From Bacillota bacterium (GTDB lineage: Bacteria > Bacillota > Clostridia > Christensenellales > SZUA-584): 6,100 nucleotides of DNA. Under the pieces are notes generated by a model that was given only the letters and a program-made list of their open reading frames with translations, searched no databases and had not been told where the DNA came from. Positions 1 through 5,901 of the stretch are shown here, in pieces. Position 1 is the first letter of the stretch; each line of letters begins with the position of its first letter. Location of the stretch: contig JAEWWC010000199.1 of NCBI GenBank assembly GCA_023396555.1, positions 1-6,100 of the forward strand, given 5' to 3'. The translations under genes and the position numbers were made by a program.

Positions 1-2
1 TG

Positions 3-23
3 CCGGATGGCAAATCGGTATAA
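3..23 (+). CDS. Possible last six codons of an upstream gene
   Basis: Reading from base 3, the window encodes PDGKSV followed by a TAA stop at 21-23. That stop lies immediately before a hairpin terminator (25-56), which is what the 3' end of a plus-strand gene should look like. Too little is visible to name a product. The assignment rests only on the stop-terminator arrangement. The frame starting at base 1 is also open, to about base 164, but it runs through the terminator and makes an unconvincing protein. Confidence 0.3.
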   Translation, partial: PDGKSV

Positions 24-58
24 AGAGCGATCACCCTCCAACTTGATTGCTCTTTTAT
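22..58 (+). terminator. Intrinsic terminator of the upstream gene
   Basis: GAGCGATCA (25-33) pairs with TGATTGCTC (44-52) in a 9-bp stem with one G-T pair, around a 10-base loop. The stem is preceded by AAA and followed by TTTTATAT. It is a typical factor-independent terminator reading rightwards, and it isolates the next gene from upstream transcription. Confidence 0.7.
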
Positions 59-218
59 ATAAGCTCCGTGGCAACTTAATGTGGGGCGCGCAAGGGCAGG
101 GACAACTCCCTGCCTTTGCTGTACGGGCTGTCCTTCGCCGGTGTACTTATGTCACATAATAAGCTTCACAGAATAATATAAAAATGAAATGGATTAATCA
201 AAAGCCATTTATTAGATA
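59..218 (+). other. Non-coding upstream region of the 234-803 gene, with a 13-bp hairpin
   Basis: No convincing gene lies here. The clearest structure is a hairpin at 90-119: a 13-base arm (90-102) pairs with 107-119 with one G-T mismatch around a CAAC loop. No T-run follows, so it is not a standard terminator. A weak AAATGG/CCATTT pairing (187-192 with 205-210) sits just before the ribosome binding site of the next gene. CATAATA occurs at about 156-162 and resembles a sporulation sigma-G -10 element, but no matching -35 stands at the right distance. The promoter therefore stays unassigned. Confidence 0.4.
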
Positions 219-233
219 GAGGAGGCTTATGAT

Positions 234-803
234 ATGGCAGAAGTCAGAATCCCGTTTTGCGCGACCACGGAGCTTCAGCCGCCTTTCATTCTGGACGAAA
301 CATGGTCGGAACCACAGGGCGTTAAAAGCATATTGTTCGACAAAAGCCAGCTGAACGTCGTCGGGCAGATGGAAACGGTGGAGGTACCGGATGTGGGGCC
401 GGTGCGGACAGTCATCTATCATGTGATGGGGACAATATATTACATTTGCAACGCTTACCCGGTGATACAAAGCGATATCAGATACAGGCTGGAGGAAAAG
501 ACAGCGGGTTTCAACGAAGATGTCGGCAACCTTGCATCCTCGTGCGTGGTCACGGAGTCGGTGACACCGCTGGGCTGGGTATCCGGCTCGGGAAGCCTGC
601 ATGTGGATGTATCCGTGGGCGGCGGCAGCTCACTGGACAACATACCCGAAATCGAGGATGTCACTGTAGACGATTTTGCCGTGGCTAACAACATAAGCAG
701 CGGAATGGCGCCCACTTGTCTGGATTCCTGCGACGAAGAGGTCATGTATACGGTCAAATGGCGCGGGTGTTTTGTGATTAAGCTGAGCGACCAGACAGTA
801 TAA
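234..803 (+). CDS. Hypothetical protein, 189 aa, beta-rich, no recognised family
   Basis: I do not recognise this protein and assign no function. The start is supported by GAGGAGG at 219-225, eight bases before the ATG at 234. A second ATG at 229 is in another frame and too close to the ribosome binding site. The protein has no signal peptide and no membrane segment. Residues about 35-75 alternate hydrophobic and polar residues (VVGQMETVEV, then a GTIYY turn), which suggests beta strands. A Gly/Ser-rich stretch lies near residues 115-130. The C-terminal part contains a Cys pair (TCLDSC) and a final strand, VKWRGCFVIKL. It is a single-gene unit between two terminators and ends at the bidirectional hairpin 844-872. 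A structural or coat-like, possibly spore-associated, protein is a guess from the fold impression and from the BclA-like gene nearby. That it is a real gene is well supported; its role is not. Confidence 0.85.
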   Translation: MAEVRIPFCATTELQPPFILDETWSEPQGVKSILFDKSQLNVVGQMETVEVPDVGPVRTVIYHVMGTIYYICNAYPVIQSDIRYRLEEKTAGFNEDVGNLASSCVVTESVTPLGWVSGSGSLHVDVSVGGGSSLDNIPEIEDVTVDDFAVANNISSGMAPTCLDSCDEEVMYTVKWRGCFVIKLSDQTV

Positions 804-840
804 AAGCGTACTAAAAACTTATAGACGCAATTCCCTCACA

Positions 841-875
841 ATTAAGAAACGCCGATATTGTCGGCGTTTCTTTGG
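841..875. terminator. Bidirectional intrinsic terminator between convergent genes
   Basis: AAGAAACGCCGA (844-855) pairs perfectly over 12 bp with TCGGCGTTTCTT (861-872) around a 5-base loop. On the plus strand the GC-rich core is followed by TTTCTTT. On the minus strand it is followed by TTTCTTAATT. It lies 41 bases after the stop of the 189-residue gene and 5 bases beyond the stop of the MATE gene, so it should serve both. Confidence 0.9.
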
Positions 876-877
876 TA

Positions 878-2281
878 TTAGTAAACAACGTCTTGCTGCG
901 GGGCAGGCCCGGCCGGCTCCGGCAGCGGCATCTTTGTCCGTTTGCGCCAGTCCGCAAACAGCATGATCAGCGATACGAATATCATCGTGAATTCTGCGAC
1001 AGGGGATGCCAGCCACACGCCATTGAGCTGCCAGAGATACGGGAGTGTCAGCACCATGACCACGGTGAGCGCCTGTCTCATCGTGCTGATAAAGAGGCTC
1101 TTGCCGCCCTGCGCTGTGGACTGAAAATAGGCGGTGGACAGTACGCTGATGGACAGTATGGGCATGAACAGTATCTGTAGCCGAAGACCCGCTGCGCAAA
1201 GCTGCATCGTGGGCGAAGCCGGGTCAAGAAACAGCGATGAGGCCGCTTCTGGGAATGTCTCCATGAATACAAACATGATGATGGCAAAGACGGAACCGAA
1301 GGCGATACCTGTCCAAAGCGTTCGCCAGACGCGCGGGTATTGCCGCATGCCATAGTTGAACCCCATGATGGGCGCGACCCCCTGCAGTATGCCGATGATG
1401 GGCATCAGCACGAGCGTCACCAGACTGTTGATCGCGCCATAGGAAGTGATGGCCGCGTCGCCGCCGTGCTGCTGGAGCGCTACATTGGTGAAGGAAGCGG
1501 ATATGCCCGTCCCAAGGTTGATAATAAACGAAGATGCGCCGATGACGGATATCTTTTTGAAGAGCGACAGACGCAGCCGCATATTTTCTTTATTTAGCTT
1601 CAACATGCTCTTCTTCGATATGAAGAAGTAGTGGAACAGCATCACAAAGCCCACGATCTGGCCGAGGATGGTCGCAAGCGCAGCACCTTCCACGCCCATG
1701 TTCAGCGGCCCGATAAACAGATAATCCAGCACAATGTTTGTAAAAGCGGAGGCGATCTGGCTGACCATAGAGTAAACCGGTTTGCCTTCGGTACGGATCA
1801 TCACCGACATGGAGAAAGAGAACAGCTGGAACACAACGCCGGCAGTGATGATACGCATATACGAGAGTGCGTACGGCAGGTTGGTTTCGGTAGCGCCCAC
1901 CAGCTTCAGCAGCGACGGCATGAATATTTCTCCCAGCACTGTCATGGCAAGGCCGGAGATCAACACCAGCACCGTCATATTGCCATAATACTTGTTGGCC
2001 TCTTCAATGTTATGTTCGCCCAGCTTGATGGACACCAGCGTCGCTCCGCCGACCGCAAAAAGTGCGCCGATGGCAAAAGCCACGATCATGATCGGAAAGG
2101 AAACGGTCAGGCCGCCCAGAGCATCCTCGCCCACAAAATGCCCAACGAAAATCCGGTCAACGACGTTGTAAATTGCGTTGACGATCATCGCTGTGATTGT
2201 GGGGATGGAGAATTGCAATACAAGCTTCAGTATAGGGGCCTTGCCCATTCTTTCTGTGTGGTTCAACTGACTATGCCTCAT
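878..2281 (-). CDS. MATE-family multidrug/cation exporter (MepA-like)
   Basis: This is an integral membrane exporter of the MATE family. The family uses Na+ or H+ antiport to expel cationic drugs, dyes or metabolites. The protein is 467 residues from the ATG at 2281, normal for the family, with a hydrophobicity pattern of about 12 membrane spans in two halves. Family-type segments include VDRIFVG (residues 41-47), MIRTEGKP (161-168), GVAPIMGFNYG (301-311) and YFQSTAQGG (385-393), which resemble the MepA-like subgroup. The C-terminus after about 445 is a short charged and Pro-rich cytosolic tail. An in-frame TTG at 2311 extends the frame, but it lies inside the promoter (between the -35 and -10), so it cannot be on the main transcript. 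The ATG at 2281 leaves only a short leader and has no clear ribosome binding site. The ATG at 2248 (MGKAPIL) is the alternative start. It is a single-gene transcription unit. The substrate cannot be told from sequence. Confidence 0.95.
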   Translation of the reverse strand: MRHSQLNHTERMGKAPILKLVLQFSIPTITAMIVNAIYNVVDRIFVGHFVGEDALGGLTVSFPIMIVAFAIGALFAVGGATLVSIKLGEHNIEEANKYYGNMTVLVLISGLAMTVLGEIFMPSLLKLVGATETNLPYALSYMRIITAGVVFQLFSFSMSVMIRTEGKPVYSMVSQIASAFTNIVLDYLFIGPLNMGVEGAALATILGQIVGFVMLFHYFFISKKSMLKLNKENMRLRLSLFKKISVIGASSFIINLGTGISASFTNVALQQHGGDAAITSYGAINSLVTLVLMPIIGILQGVAPIMGFNYGMRQYPRVWRTLWTGIAFGSVFAIIMFVFMETFPEAASSLFLDPASPTMQLCAAGLRLQILFMPILSISVLSTAYFQSTAQGGKSLFISTMRQALTVVMVLTLPYLWQLNGVWLASPVAEFTMIFVSLIMLFADWRKRTKMPLPEPAGPAPQQDVVY

Positions 2282-2298
2282 TTCAAATAGTACAGGCC

Positions 2299-2327
2299 AG
2301 TATATATACAAAATTTTTAATTGTCAA
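2299..2327 (-). promoter_or_regulatory. Sigma-A promoter of the MATE exporter gene
   Basis: Read on the minus strand, TTGACA (2322-2327) and TATACT (2299-2304) are separated by exactly 17 bases of AT-rich DNA. That is a perfect -35 and a five-of-six -10. Transcription should start near 2291-2293, about ten bases before the ATG at 2281. An imperfect palindrome, TACAGGCCAGTA (2291-2302), overlaps the -10 and the start point and could be a repressor site. That part is inference only. Confidence 0.8.
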
Positions 2328-2388
2328 GTGTTGGTGAGACACGACGTGATATTTTGCAATTTGGACAATAATATAAGTATCAAGTGAC

Positions 2389-2395
2389 AAGGAGG
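2389..2395 (+). promoter_or_regulatory. Ribosome binding site that fixes a 55-codon gene
   Basis: AAGGAGG is a full-strength Shine-Dalgarno sequence seven bases before the ATG at 2403. It is the main reason for preferring this short frame to the overlapping longer frame that starts at 2446, which has no such site. Confidence 0.85.
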
Positions 2396-2402
2396 CAAAA
2401 GC

Positions 2403-2570
2403 ATGGCTAAAGCGGGAATGCGCCGTCCGGACCCCAGCGAGCCGCATGGGACGGAGAGCAACAAACGCCAGCATTTTTCGAAAAACGATCAGTCGCCTGT
2501 CCCGGAGCTTCAGGGGCATGAAAAGACGGGCAATGCCAAGGCGGGTAACAGCCGCAAACAGCGTCCGTAA
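2403..2570 (+). CDS. Small basic hydrophilic protein, 55 aa, SASP-like composition
   Basis: The 55-residue product begins MAKAGMRRPDPSEPHGTE and ends GNSRKQRP. It has six Lys, five Arg, three His and six acidic residues. It contains no Cys, Trp, Tyr or Ile, and only single Phe, Leu and Val residues. It should therefore be disordered and soluble, without signal peptide or membrane segment. Gene reality is supported by the perfect AAGGAGG (2389-2395), by the tight fit between that site and the ATG, and by a terminator that starts within ten bases of the TAA. Its size and its Gly/Asn/Lys/Gln-rich, low-hydrophobic composition recall minor small acid-soluble spore proteins such as SspN. I see no diagnostic motif, so this is a resemblance and not an assignment. 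It is transcribed divergently from the MATE gene and appears to be monocistronic. It could equally be a nucleic-acid-binding or unknown small protein. Confidence 0.8.
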   Translation: MAKAGMRRPDPSEPHGTESNKRQHFSKNDQSPVPELQGHEKTGNAKAGNSRKQRP

Positions 2571-2573
2571 CAA

Positions 2574-2608
2574 AAGAGAGGTCTGCACTAAAGTCAGGCC
2601 TCTTATTT
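2574..2608 (+). terminator. Intrinsic terminator of the 55-codon gene
   Basis: AGAGGTCTG (2577-2585) pairs with CAGGCCTCT (2595-2603) over 9 bp with one T-G pair around a 9-base loop. It is preceded by AAAAG and followed by TATTTAT. Its position just after the TAA at 2568-2570 supports both the small gene and its strand. Confidence 0.75.
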
Positions 2609-2687
2609 ATAAGCTGCTTATCATTCACATTTCGAATTTCTGTTCAATAAGATAATCATAAGCCTGATACTTTAAGGAGGAATCAAA

Positions 2688-3452
2688 ATGAACAATTCTT
2701 TTCTCCGATATCATACATACCCGGGCGGCAGAACAACCGGCTCCCGCCGGCTGTCCAGCACGCTGAGCAGCAACTGGCTTTCCGTACGGGAGGGCTATGT
2801 TGATGATACGGACGGAGTGAGGGATGAGGAAGACGCAGCCCTCTGCACGCCGGAGATGCCGGAAGCGGATACAGAGCGCGTTTTCTTAGCGGAAGTCCAA
2901 ACTGCAGTGGAAATGAGTGCAGCGGGGGAAACGGCTTCAGCGACGGAACCTGCCCGCGGAGGAACTGCTGCGGAGACGCAAATAAAAGAGGATACGCCCG
3001 CTACGATACTTGCGAAGCCGGTAGCTGGCCTGAGCGCTTACGGCTGCGTTTACCACAAGGGACCGCAGCGCTTGGTTGTAGCCCATCCCGGAGACGCCGT
3101 GCCTGTCCGATTTGCCGCACACAGCTGCCTGAACGGTATCGGACACAACGCGGGCGACACCTATGCGGAAGTCGCGGATGCGGGGGATTATGAGATCACG
3201 TTCGATGTGCGCGTATCCGCAAATGCCTCCGCGCCGGTGGTTTTTGAGCTGCGCGCAGGCGATGAACCGGTGCTGGGTGGCACTTATGTATTCGCATTGT
3301 CTTCGGGCATCCGCGAGTGCCGCGGCCGGACGATGGCACGCCTGCAGGCGGGGGACCGCATCGGTCTCGTGCTGACCTCTGCGTCGGTTTGTGAAGCCTC
3401 GCTGTCAGCAGGCGGCGTTTCGGCGATGCTCAGCCTGAAGAAGCTCAACTGA
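2688..3452 (+). CDS. BclA C-terminal-like (C1q/TNF jelly-roll) protein with disordered N-terminal half
   Basis: Residues about 115-253 look like the C-terminal jelly-roll domain of BclA exosporium glycoproteins and related C1q/TNF-like proteins. Signs are VRFAAHSCLNGI, then AGDYEITFDVRV (residues 165-176), a central strand VVFELRAGDEPV, and AGDRIGLVL (221-229), ending in a hydrophobic strand before KKLN. In known proteins this domain trimerises and projects from the spore surface. Residues 1-110 are low complexity, with an Arg/Ser-rich start and then an acidic Ala/Glu/Thr-rich linker. The Gly-X-Y collagen repeat usual in BclA is absent. There is no signal peptide, which fits a mother-cell-made spore-surface protein. 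The start has AAGGAGG at 2674-2680, seven bases before the ATG. No terminator is visible before the convergent luxC-like gene, whose stop is one base away. The domain call is good; the spore location is inference. Confidence 0.9.
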   Translation: MNNSFLRYHTYPGGRTTGSRRLSSTLSSNWLSVREGYVDDTDGVRDEEDAALCTPEMPEADTERVFLAEVQTAVEMSAAGETASATEPARGGTAAETQIKEDTPATILAKPVAGLSAYGCVYHKGPQRLVVAHPGDAVPVRFAAHSCLNGIGHNAGDTYAEVADAGDYEITFDVRVSANASAPVVFELRAGDEPVLGGTYVFALSSGIRECRGRTMARLQAGDRIGLVLTSASVCEASLSAGGVSAMLSLKKLN

Positions 3453-3453
3453 G

Positions 3454-4722
3454 TTAAAGCGCACAGGTGATGGCTTTCATGTATCGCCGGAGCGCGTACT
3501 GTCCGTCGTGCGGCTCGCCGGATACGTTGGACGTCATGCTGCCGCAGGGCATCACGCGGCAGACGCCGCACCGATAGAGCCTTTCGGACAGGTCCTGCAG
3601 TTCATCCGAATCGCAGGCAACACCCGCCGTCTGCAGCCAGCCGTGCCGCTGACGCAAACCACTGTCGAAGGCTCCGCTACTCATCGGTTTCACCCAAACC
3701 GTACGAAAGCCGGGGGAGGCCGCAAGCTCCGGATCGCCACAGACGATCACCGCGTATCCATTGCCTTTCAGCACCTTCTTTGGTTCCAGCAGCTCTTCGC
3801 AGGAGGAGCGCAGGCACAGCTCGGTGATCTCGGCCCGGGTGTGCATATCGGGCGTATGCGGCGAGAAAACGGCGGCGGCAGCTTCAAGTGCCTCGGCCAG
3901 CCGGCCGCCAAACCCGACAAGATCGTCGAACGAATCCGCTTCGTAATATACGCATTGCGGCGCGCTGCAGACCAGTTGCTCCGTCTCGCAGATATCCCGT
4001 GCGATGCCTGCAAGCGCTTCCGGCGTCTCGCCGCGGCGCGTCACACAGCAGAAGCTCAGCCGGTGCCCCCATTCGATGAGCTGGAGCTGGGGCGGCGCGA
4101 GCGCGCGTATGCCGGAAACGGCGAAGTCGGAGCCCCAGACGACGGCGGCATCCGATACGTTCAACAGGCTTCGTATAGCCTCGGCGTCGGTGGACGGCAG
4201 GTCGAATACGCAGATGTACCTCTTGAGCTTCGGTTCTATTTCAATAAGACGGCGGAGCAGTTCGGTCGAAAGGCCATCGTCGTGGCCCGGCAGCTTGAGC
4301 AAATTGATGTTGCCGGTGAGCAGGCCCTCCAGCACGCTGAACGCGGGAAGCCCCTGTGCGTTGCCTGCAGCGATTTGCGTCAGCACGCCCAGAGGCCGGT
4401 ATGCCGTCCGCCGTCCTCCGCTGATATCGCGGTATTCGAACGGCCTGCCGCCCAGTTCCAGCTCCAGCTTGCGCTCCAGATAACCGCGACTGAGGTGCTG
4501 CCGCGCCTGCTCCAGCAATACCGCCGCCGCGCCGCCGTCTTCGGGCAGCCATTTCGCGGCGGCTTTCGGAGTCAGGCTGCGGGATAACGCATCGGCAGCG
4601 CTGATCACCAGTTCCGCGTCGGGATATCCGGCGGCCAGCGTTTCGGCGACATAGCCGTCCAGTTGCCCAAGAAACGCCCGGCAGTCCTTCTCGTTGACAA
4701 TTTCACCGTTGATCAGGTTCAT
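3454..4722 (-). CDS. luxC: LuxC-like acyl-CoA reductase (fatty acid reductase subunit)
   Basis: This is the reductase partner of the LuxE-like protein encoded just upstream. In the LuxC family, NADPH reduces an acyl group held on the enzyme Cys to a fatty aldehyde. The protein is 422 residues from the ATG at 4722, close to the family norm. The aldehyde-dehydrogenase-type nucleotide-binding region is seen at residues about 110-146 (PLGVLTQIAAGNAQGLP, then GNINLLKLPG), followed by VVWGSD near 195-200. The probable catalytic Cys is residue 252 in QLVCSAPQC, where LuxC proteins carry their acyl-accepting Cys. GNGYAVIV (about 320-327) and a C-terminal MPCGSMTS segment follow the family pattern. 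An ATG at 4725 abuts the luxE-like TGA, but GAGGTGA (4726-4732) is better spaced for the ATG at 4722. The pair forms a translationally coupled operon. No terminator is seen after the stop. The gene symbol names the family; a luminescence role is not implied. Confidence 0.92.
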   Translation of the reverse strand: MNLINGEIVNEKDCRAFLGQLDGYVAETLAAGYPDAELVISAADALSRSLTPKAAAKWLPEDGGAAAVLLEQARQHLSRGYLERKLELELGGRPFEYRDISGGRRTAYRPLGVLTQIAAGNAQGLPAFSVLEGLLTGNINLLKLPGHDDGLSTELLRRLIEIEPKLKRYICVFDLPSTDAEAIRSLLNVSDAAVVWGSDFAVSGIRALAPPQLQLIEWGHRLSFCCVTRRGETPEALAGIARDICETEQLVCSAPQCVYYEADSFDDLVGFGGRLAEALEAAAAVFSPHTPDMHTRAEITELCLRSSCEELLEPKKVLKGNGYAVIVCGDPELAASPGFRTVWVKPMSSGAFDSGLRQRHGWLQTAGVACDSDELQDLSERLYRCGVCRVMPCGSMTSNVSGEPHDGQYALRRYMKAITCAL

Positions 4723-4725
4723 CAT

Positions 4726-4732
4726 TCACCTC
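4726..4732 (-). promoter_or_regulatory. Ribosome binding site of the luxC-like gene, inside the luxE-like stop region
   Basis: Read on the minus strand, GAGGTGA overlaps the last codons and the TGA of the luxE-like gene. The sequence continues TGAATGATG. The first ATG (4725) is only three bases from the GAGG core and the second (4722) is six, so the second is the likelier start. The arrangement implies translational coupling, with roughly equal synthesis of the two enzymes. Confidence 0.7.
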
Positions 4733-5829
4733 ATAAGAGAATCGGCAGTTACGGCGCAGTTGCGCAGCGGGGAAGTCCCCGCGCGGCCCAGCACCTCAAA
4801 GTACGGCGCTTCGATACCGCAGCCGCAGGAGCGTCCGTCGCGCAGCACCGCCAGATCGCCCATCATTATGCTGGTGAGCGGTGCGGAATTGACCAGCGGC
4901 GTCACAAAGCTCAAAAATCCCGGCTGGTCGAAGCCCAGCGGCTCCAGCGTTTCCACATCCCGGATAAACACGTGGCTCCATGCGGGTACGTGCATATGGT
5001 GATGCGCACACTCCGCATAGGCGACCGGGTGTTCCACCGCGCTGTAGAAATCGCGGCAGCGCGCGGACGGTATGCCCAGCCTTTCTTCGGCCATGGCGTA
5101 CAGCTGCTGCTTGTCGATCTGCTCGTTGCTGAACTGCTTCCAGCCGCCGCCCAACAGCACGAGCGACTGCCTGTTCAGCCTGAGCGTCAGCTTTTCTTTT
5201 TCCAACGCTATGAGCAGACGGTGCAGGAAGGCGGGGAAGCCGACGAAGCGGACGGGCAGTCGCTGCTTTTCGTATCGCTGAAGCGCGGCCATAACGCCGA
5301 ACCAATCTGGCAGATAACCATCCGCCGTTTTCTTCAGCACAAATTCACGGTGCAGCGCGGGCGCGAAACGGGTAACGCCCATAGCGGTTTTCACCGCACC
5401 CATATCGTTATCGTCGGAGGGCTGATAGCCCAGCATGATGTAATTGGCGGGGATAGGGGAGATCAACCGGTGATGCGCGAAGCAGCGCATCACCATATGT
5501 GTGCCGAGCCGCAGCGTATCGTCGTCGATGAACACTTGGCTTTTCTGCCCTTGCGTGCCGGACGACGTGGCGTGGATGCGGATGCTGTCCCGCGACAGGC
5601 TGAGTATTTCGTGGTATTTGAAGAGTGAGGCGGGCAGCAACGGTATGCGAGCACAGTCGACATAGGTTTGCAAAGACCGTATCTCAAAACCCTCCCGCGC
5701 CAGCAAACCGGCGTAGAACGGGCAATGCTGTGCATGGTGTGACAGGTTTTCGCGTACAGCCTTAACAAACAAATCCTCATCGGGCATATACGGCTGGCGT
5801 TTGCGGAATAAGCGGGTACGGGCATCCAT
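4726..5829 (-). CDS. luxE: LuxE-like acyl-protein synthetase (acyl-AMP-forming)
   Basis: In the LuxE family a fatty acid is activated with ATP to acyl-AMP and transferred to a Cys of the same protein, then passed to LuxC for reduction. The product is 367 residues from the ATG at 5829, typical of the family. It has the adenylate-forming Ser/Thr/Gly loop TSSGTQGQKS (residues 88-97), a GGGWKQF segment (227-233) matching the family's GGW block, YSAVEHPVAYAEC downstream, and a GD pair (324-325) like that of adenylating enzymes. A Cys ten residues from the C-terminus (358, in RNCAVTADSL) is placed like the acyl-accepting Cys of LuxE. The start is fixed by GAGGTG at 5835-5840. In-frame ATG 5859 lacks such a site, and TTG 5901 lies in the promoter -35. 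It is the first gene of the operon and its TGA abuts the next ATG. Substrate chain length is unknown. Confidence 0.92.
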   Translation of the reverse strand: MDARTRLFRKRQPYMPDEDLFVKAVRENLSHHAQHCPFYAGLLAREGFEIRSLQTYVDCARIPLLPASLFKYHEILSLSRDSIRIHATSSGTQGQKSQVFIDDDTLRLGTHMVMRCFAHHRLISPIPANYIMLGYQPSDDNDMGAVKTAMGVTRFAPALHREFVLKKTADGYLPDWFGVMAALQRYEKQRLPVRFVGFPAFLHRLLIALEKEKLTLRLNRQSLVLLGGGWKQFSNEQIDKQQLYAMAEERLGIPSARCRDFYSAVEHPVAYAECAHHHMHVPAWSHVFIRDVETLEPLGFDQPGFLSFVTPLVNSAPLTSIMMGDLAVLRDGRSCGCGIEAPYFEVLGRAGTSPLRNCAVTADSLMR

Positions 5830-5834
5830 ATCGG

Positions 5835-5840
5835 CACCTC
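5835..5840 (-). promoter_or_regulatory. Ribosome binding site that fixes the luxE-like start
   Basis: GAGGTG on the minus strand, five bases before the ATG at 5829, selects this start. The frame itself is open further upstream, to a TTG at 5901. Confidence 0.75.
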
Positions 5841-5871
5841 GCAAATGGTTTCGTCCCATCGGGTCAGCTTT

Positions 5872-5901
5872 ATTATACACGTGAAGGTGGAAGAAGATCA
5901 A
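5872..5901 (-). promoter_or_regulatory. Sigma-A promoter of the luxE-luxC operon
   Basis: On the minus strand a perfect TATAAT (5872-5877) follows TTGATC (5896-5901; four of six to TTGACA) with an 18-base spacer. Transcription should begin near 5865, giving a leader of about 35 bases before the ATG at 5829. The -35 lies within sequence that encodes, on the other strand, part of a GGDEF-domain remnant. The promoter may therefore have been assembled at the junction between the two sequences. Confidence 0.65.

Noticed and set aside
1..164. Open frame from base 1 to a stop near 164
   Set aside because: It passes through the terminator hairpin and a second hairpin and gives no protein-like sequence.
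140..165. Sigma-G-like promoter with CATAATA at about 156-162
   Set aside because: The -10 resembles the sigma-G consensus, but the bases 17-18 upstream do not match a -35, so no promoter is called.
198..602. Open minus-strand frame of 134 codons across the unknown gene
   Set aside because: It lacks a ribosome binding site and runs antisense to a gene with a strong one. Its Arg/His/Cys-rich composition is typical of a shadow frame.
1631..2290. Open plus-strand frame of 219 codons opposite the MATE gene
   Set aside because: It is antisense to a clear transporter. Its product is rich in His, Gln and Asp, as expected from reverse-reading a hydrophobic protein, and it has no ribosome binding site.
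2345..2385. Sigma-E or sigma-G-like promoter for the 55-codon gene (GATATT ... AATAATATA)
   Set aside because: The elements are AT-rich and only partly match either consensus. AT-rich spacer DNA would give such matches by chance.
2446..2655. 69-codon plus-strand frame beginning MGRRATNAS
   Set aside because: It has no ribosome binding site and runs through the terminator at 2574-2608. The 55-codon gene at 2403 explains the region better.
3508..4587. Open plus-strand frame of 359 codons opposite the luxC-like gene
   Set aside because: It is a shadow of a GC-rich gene. It is Arg/Ala/Gln-rich with no domain, and the minus-strand product matches a known family over its full length.
4663..5628. 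Open plus-strand frame of 321 codons opposite the luxE-like gene
   Set aside because: It is antisense to a full-length LuxE-like protein, with low-complexity composition and no start signal.
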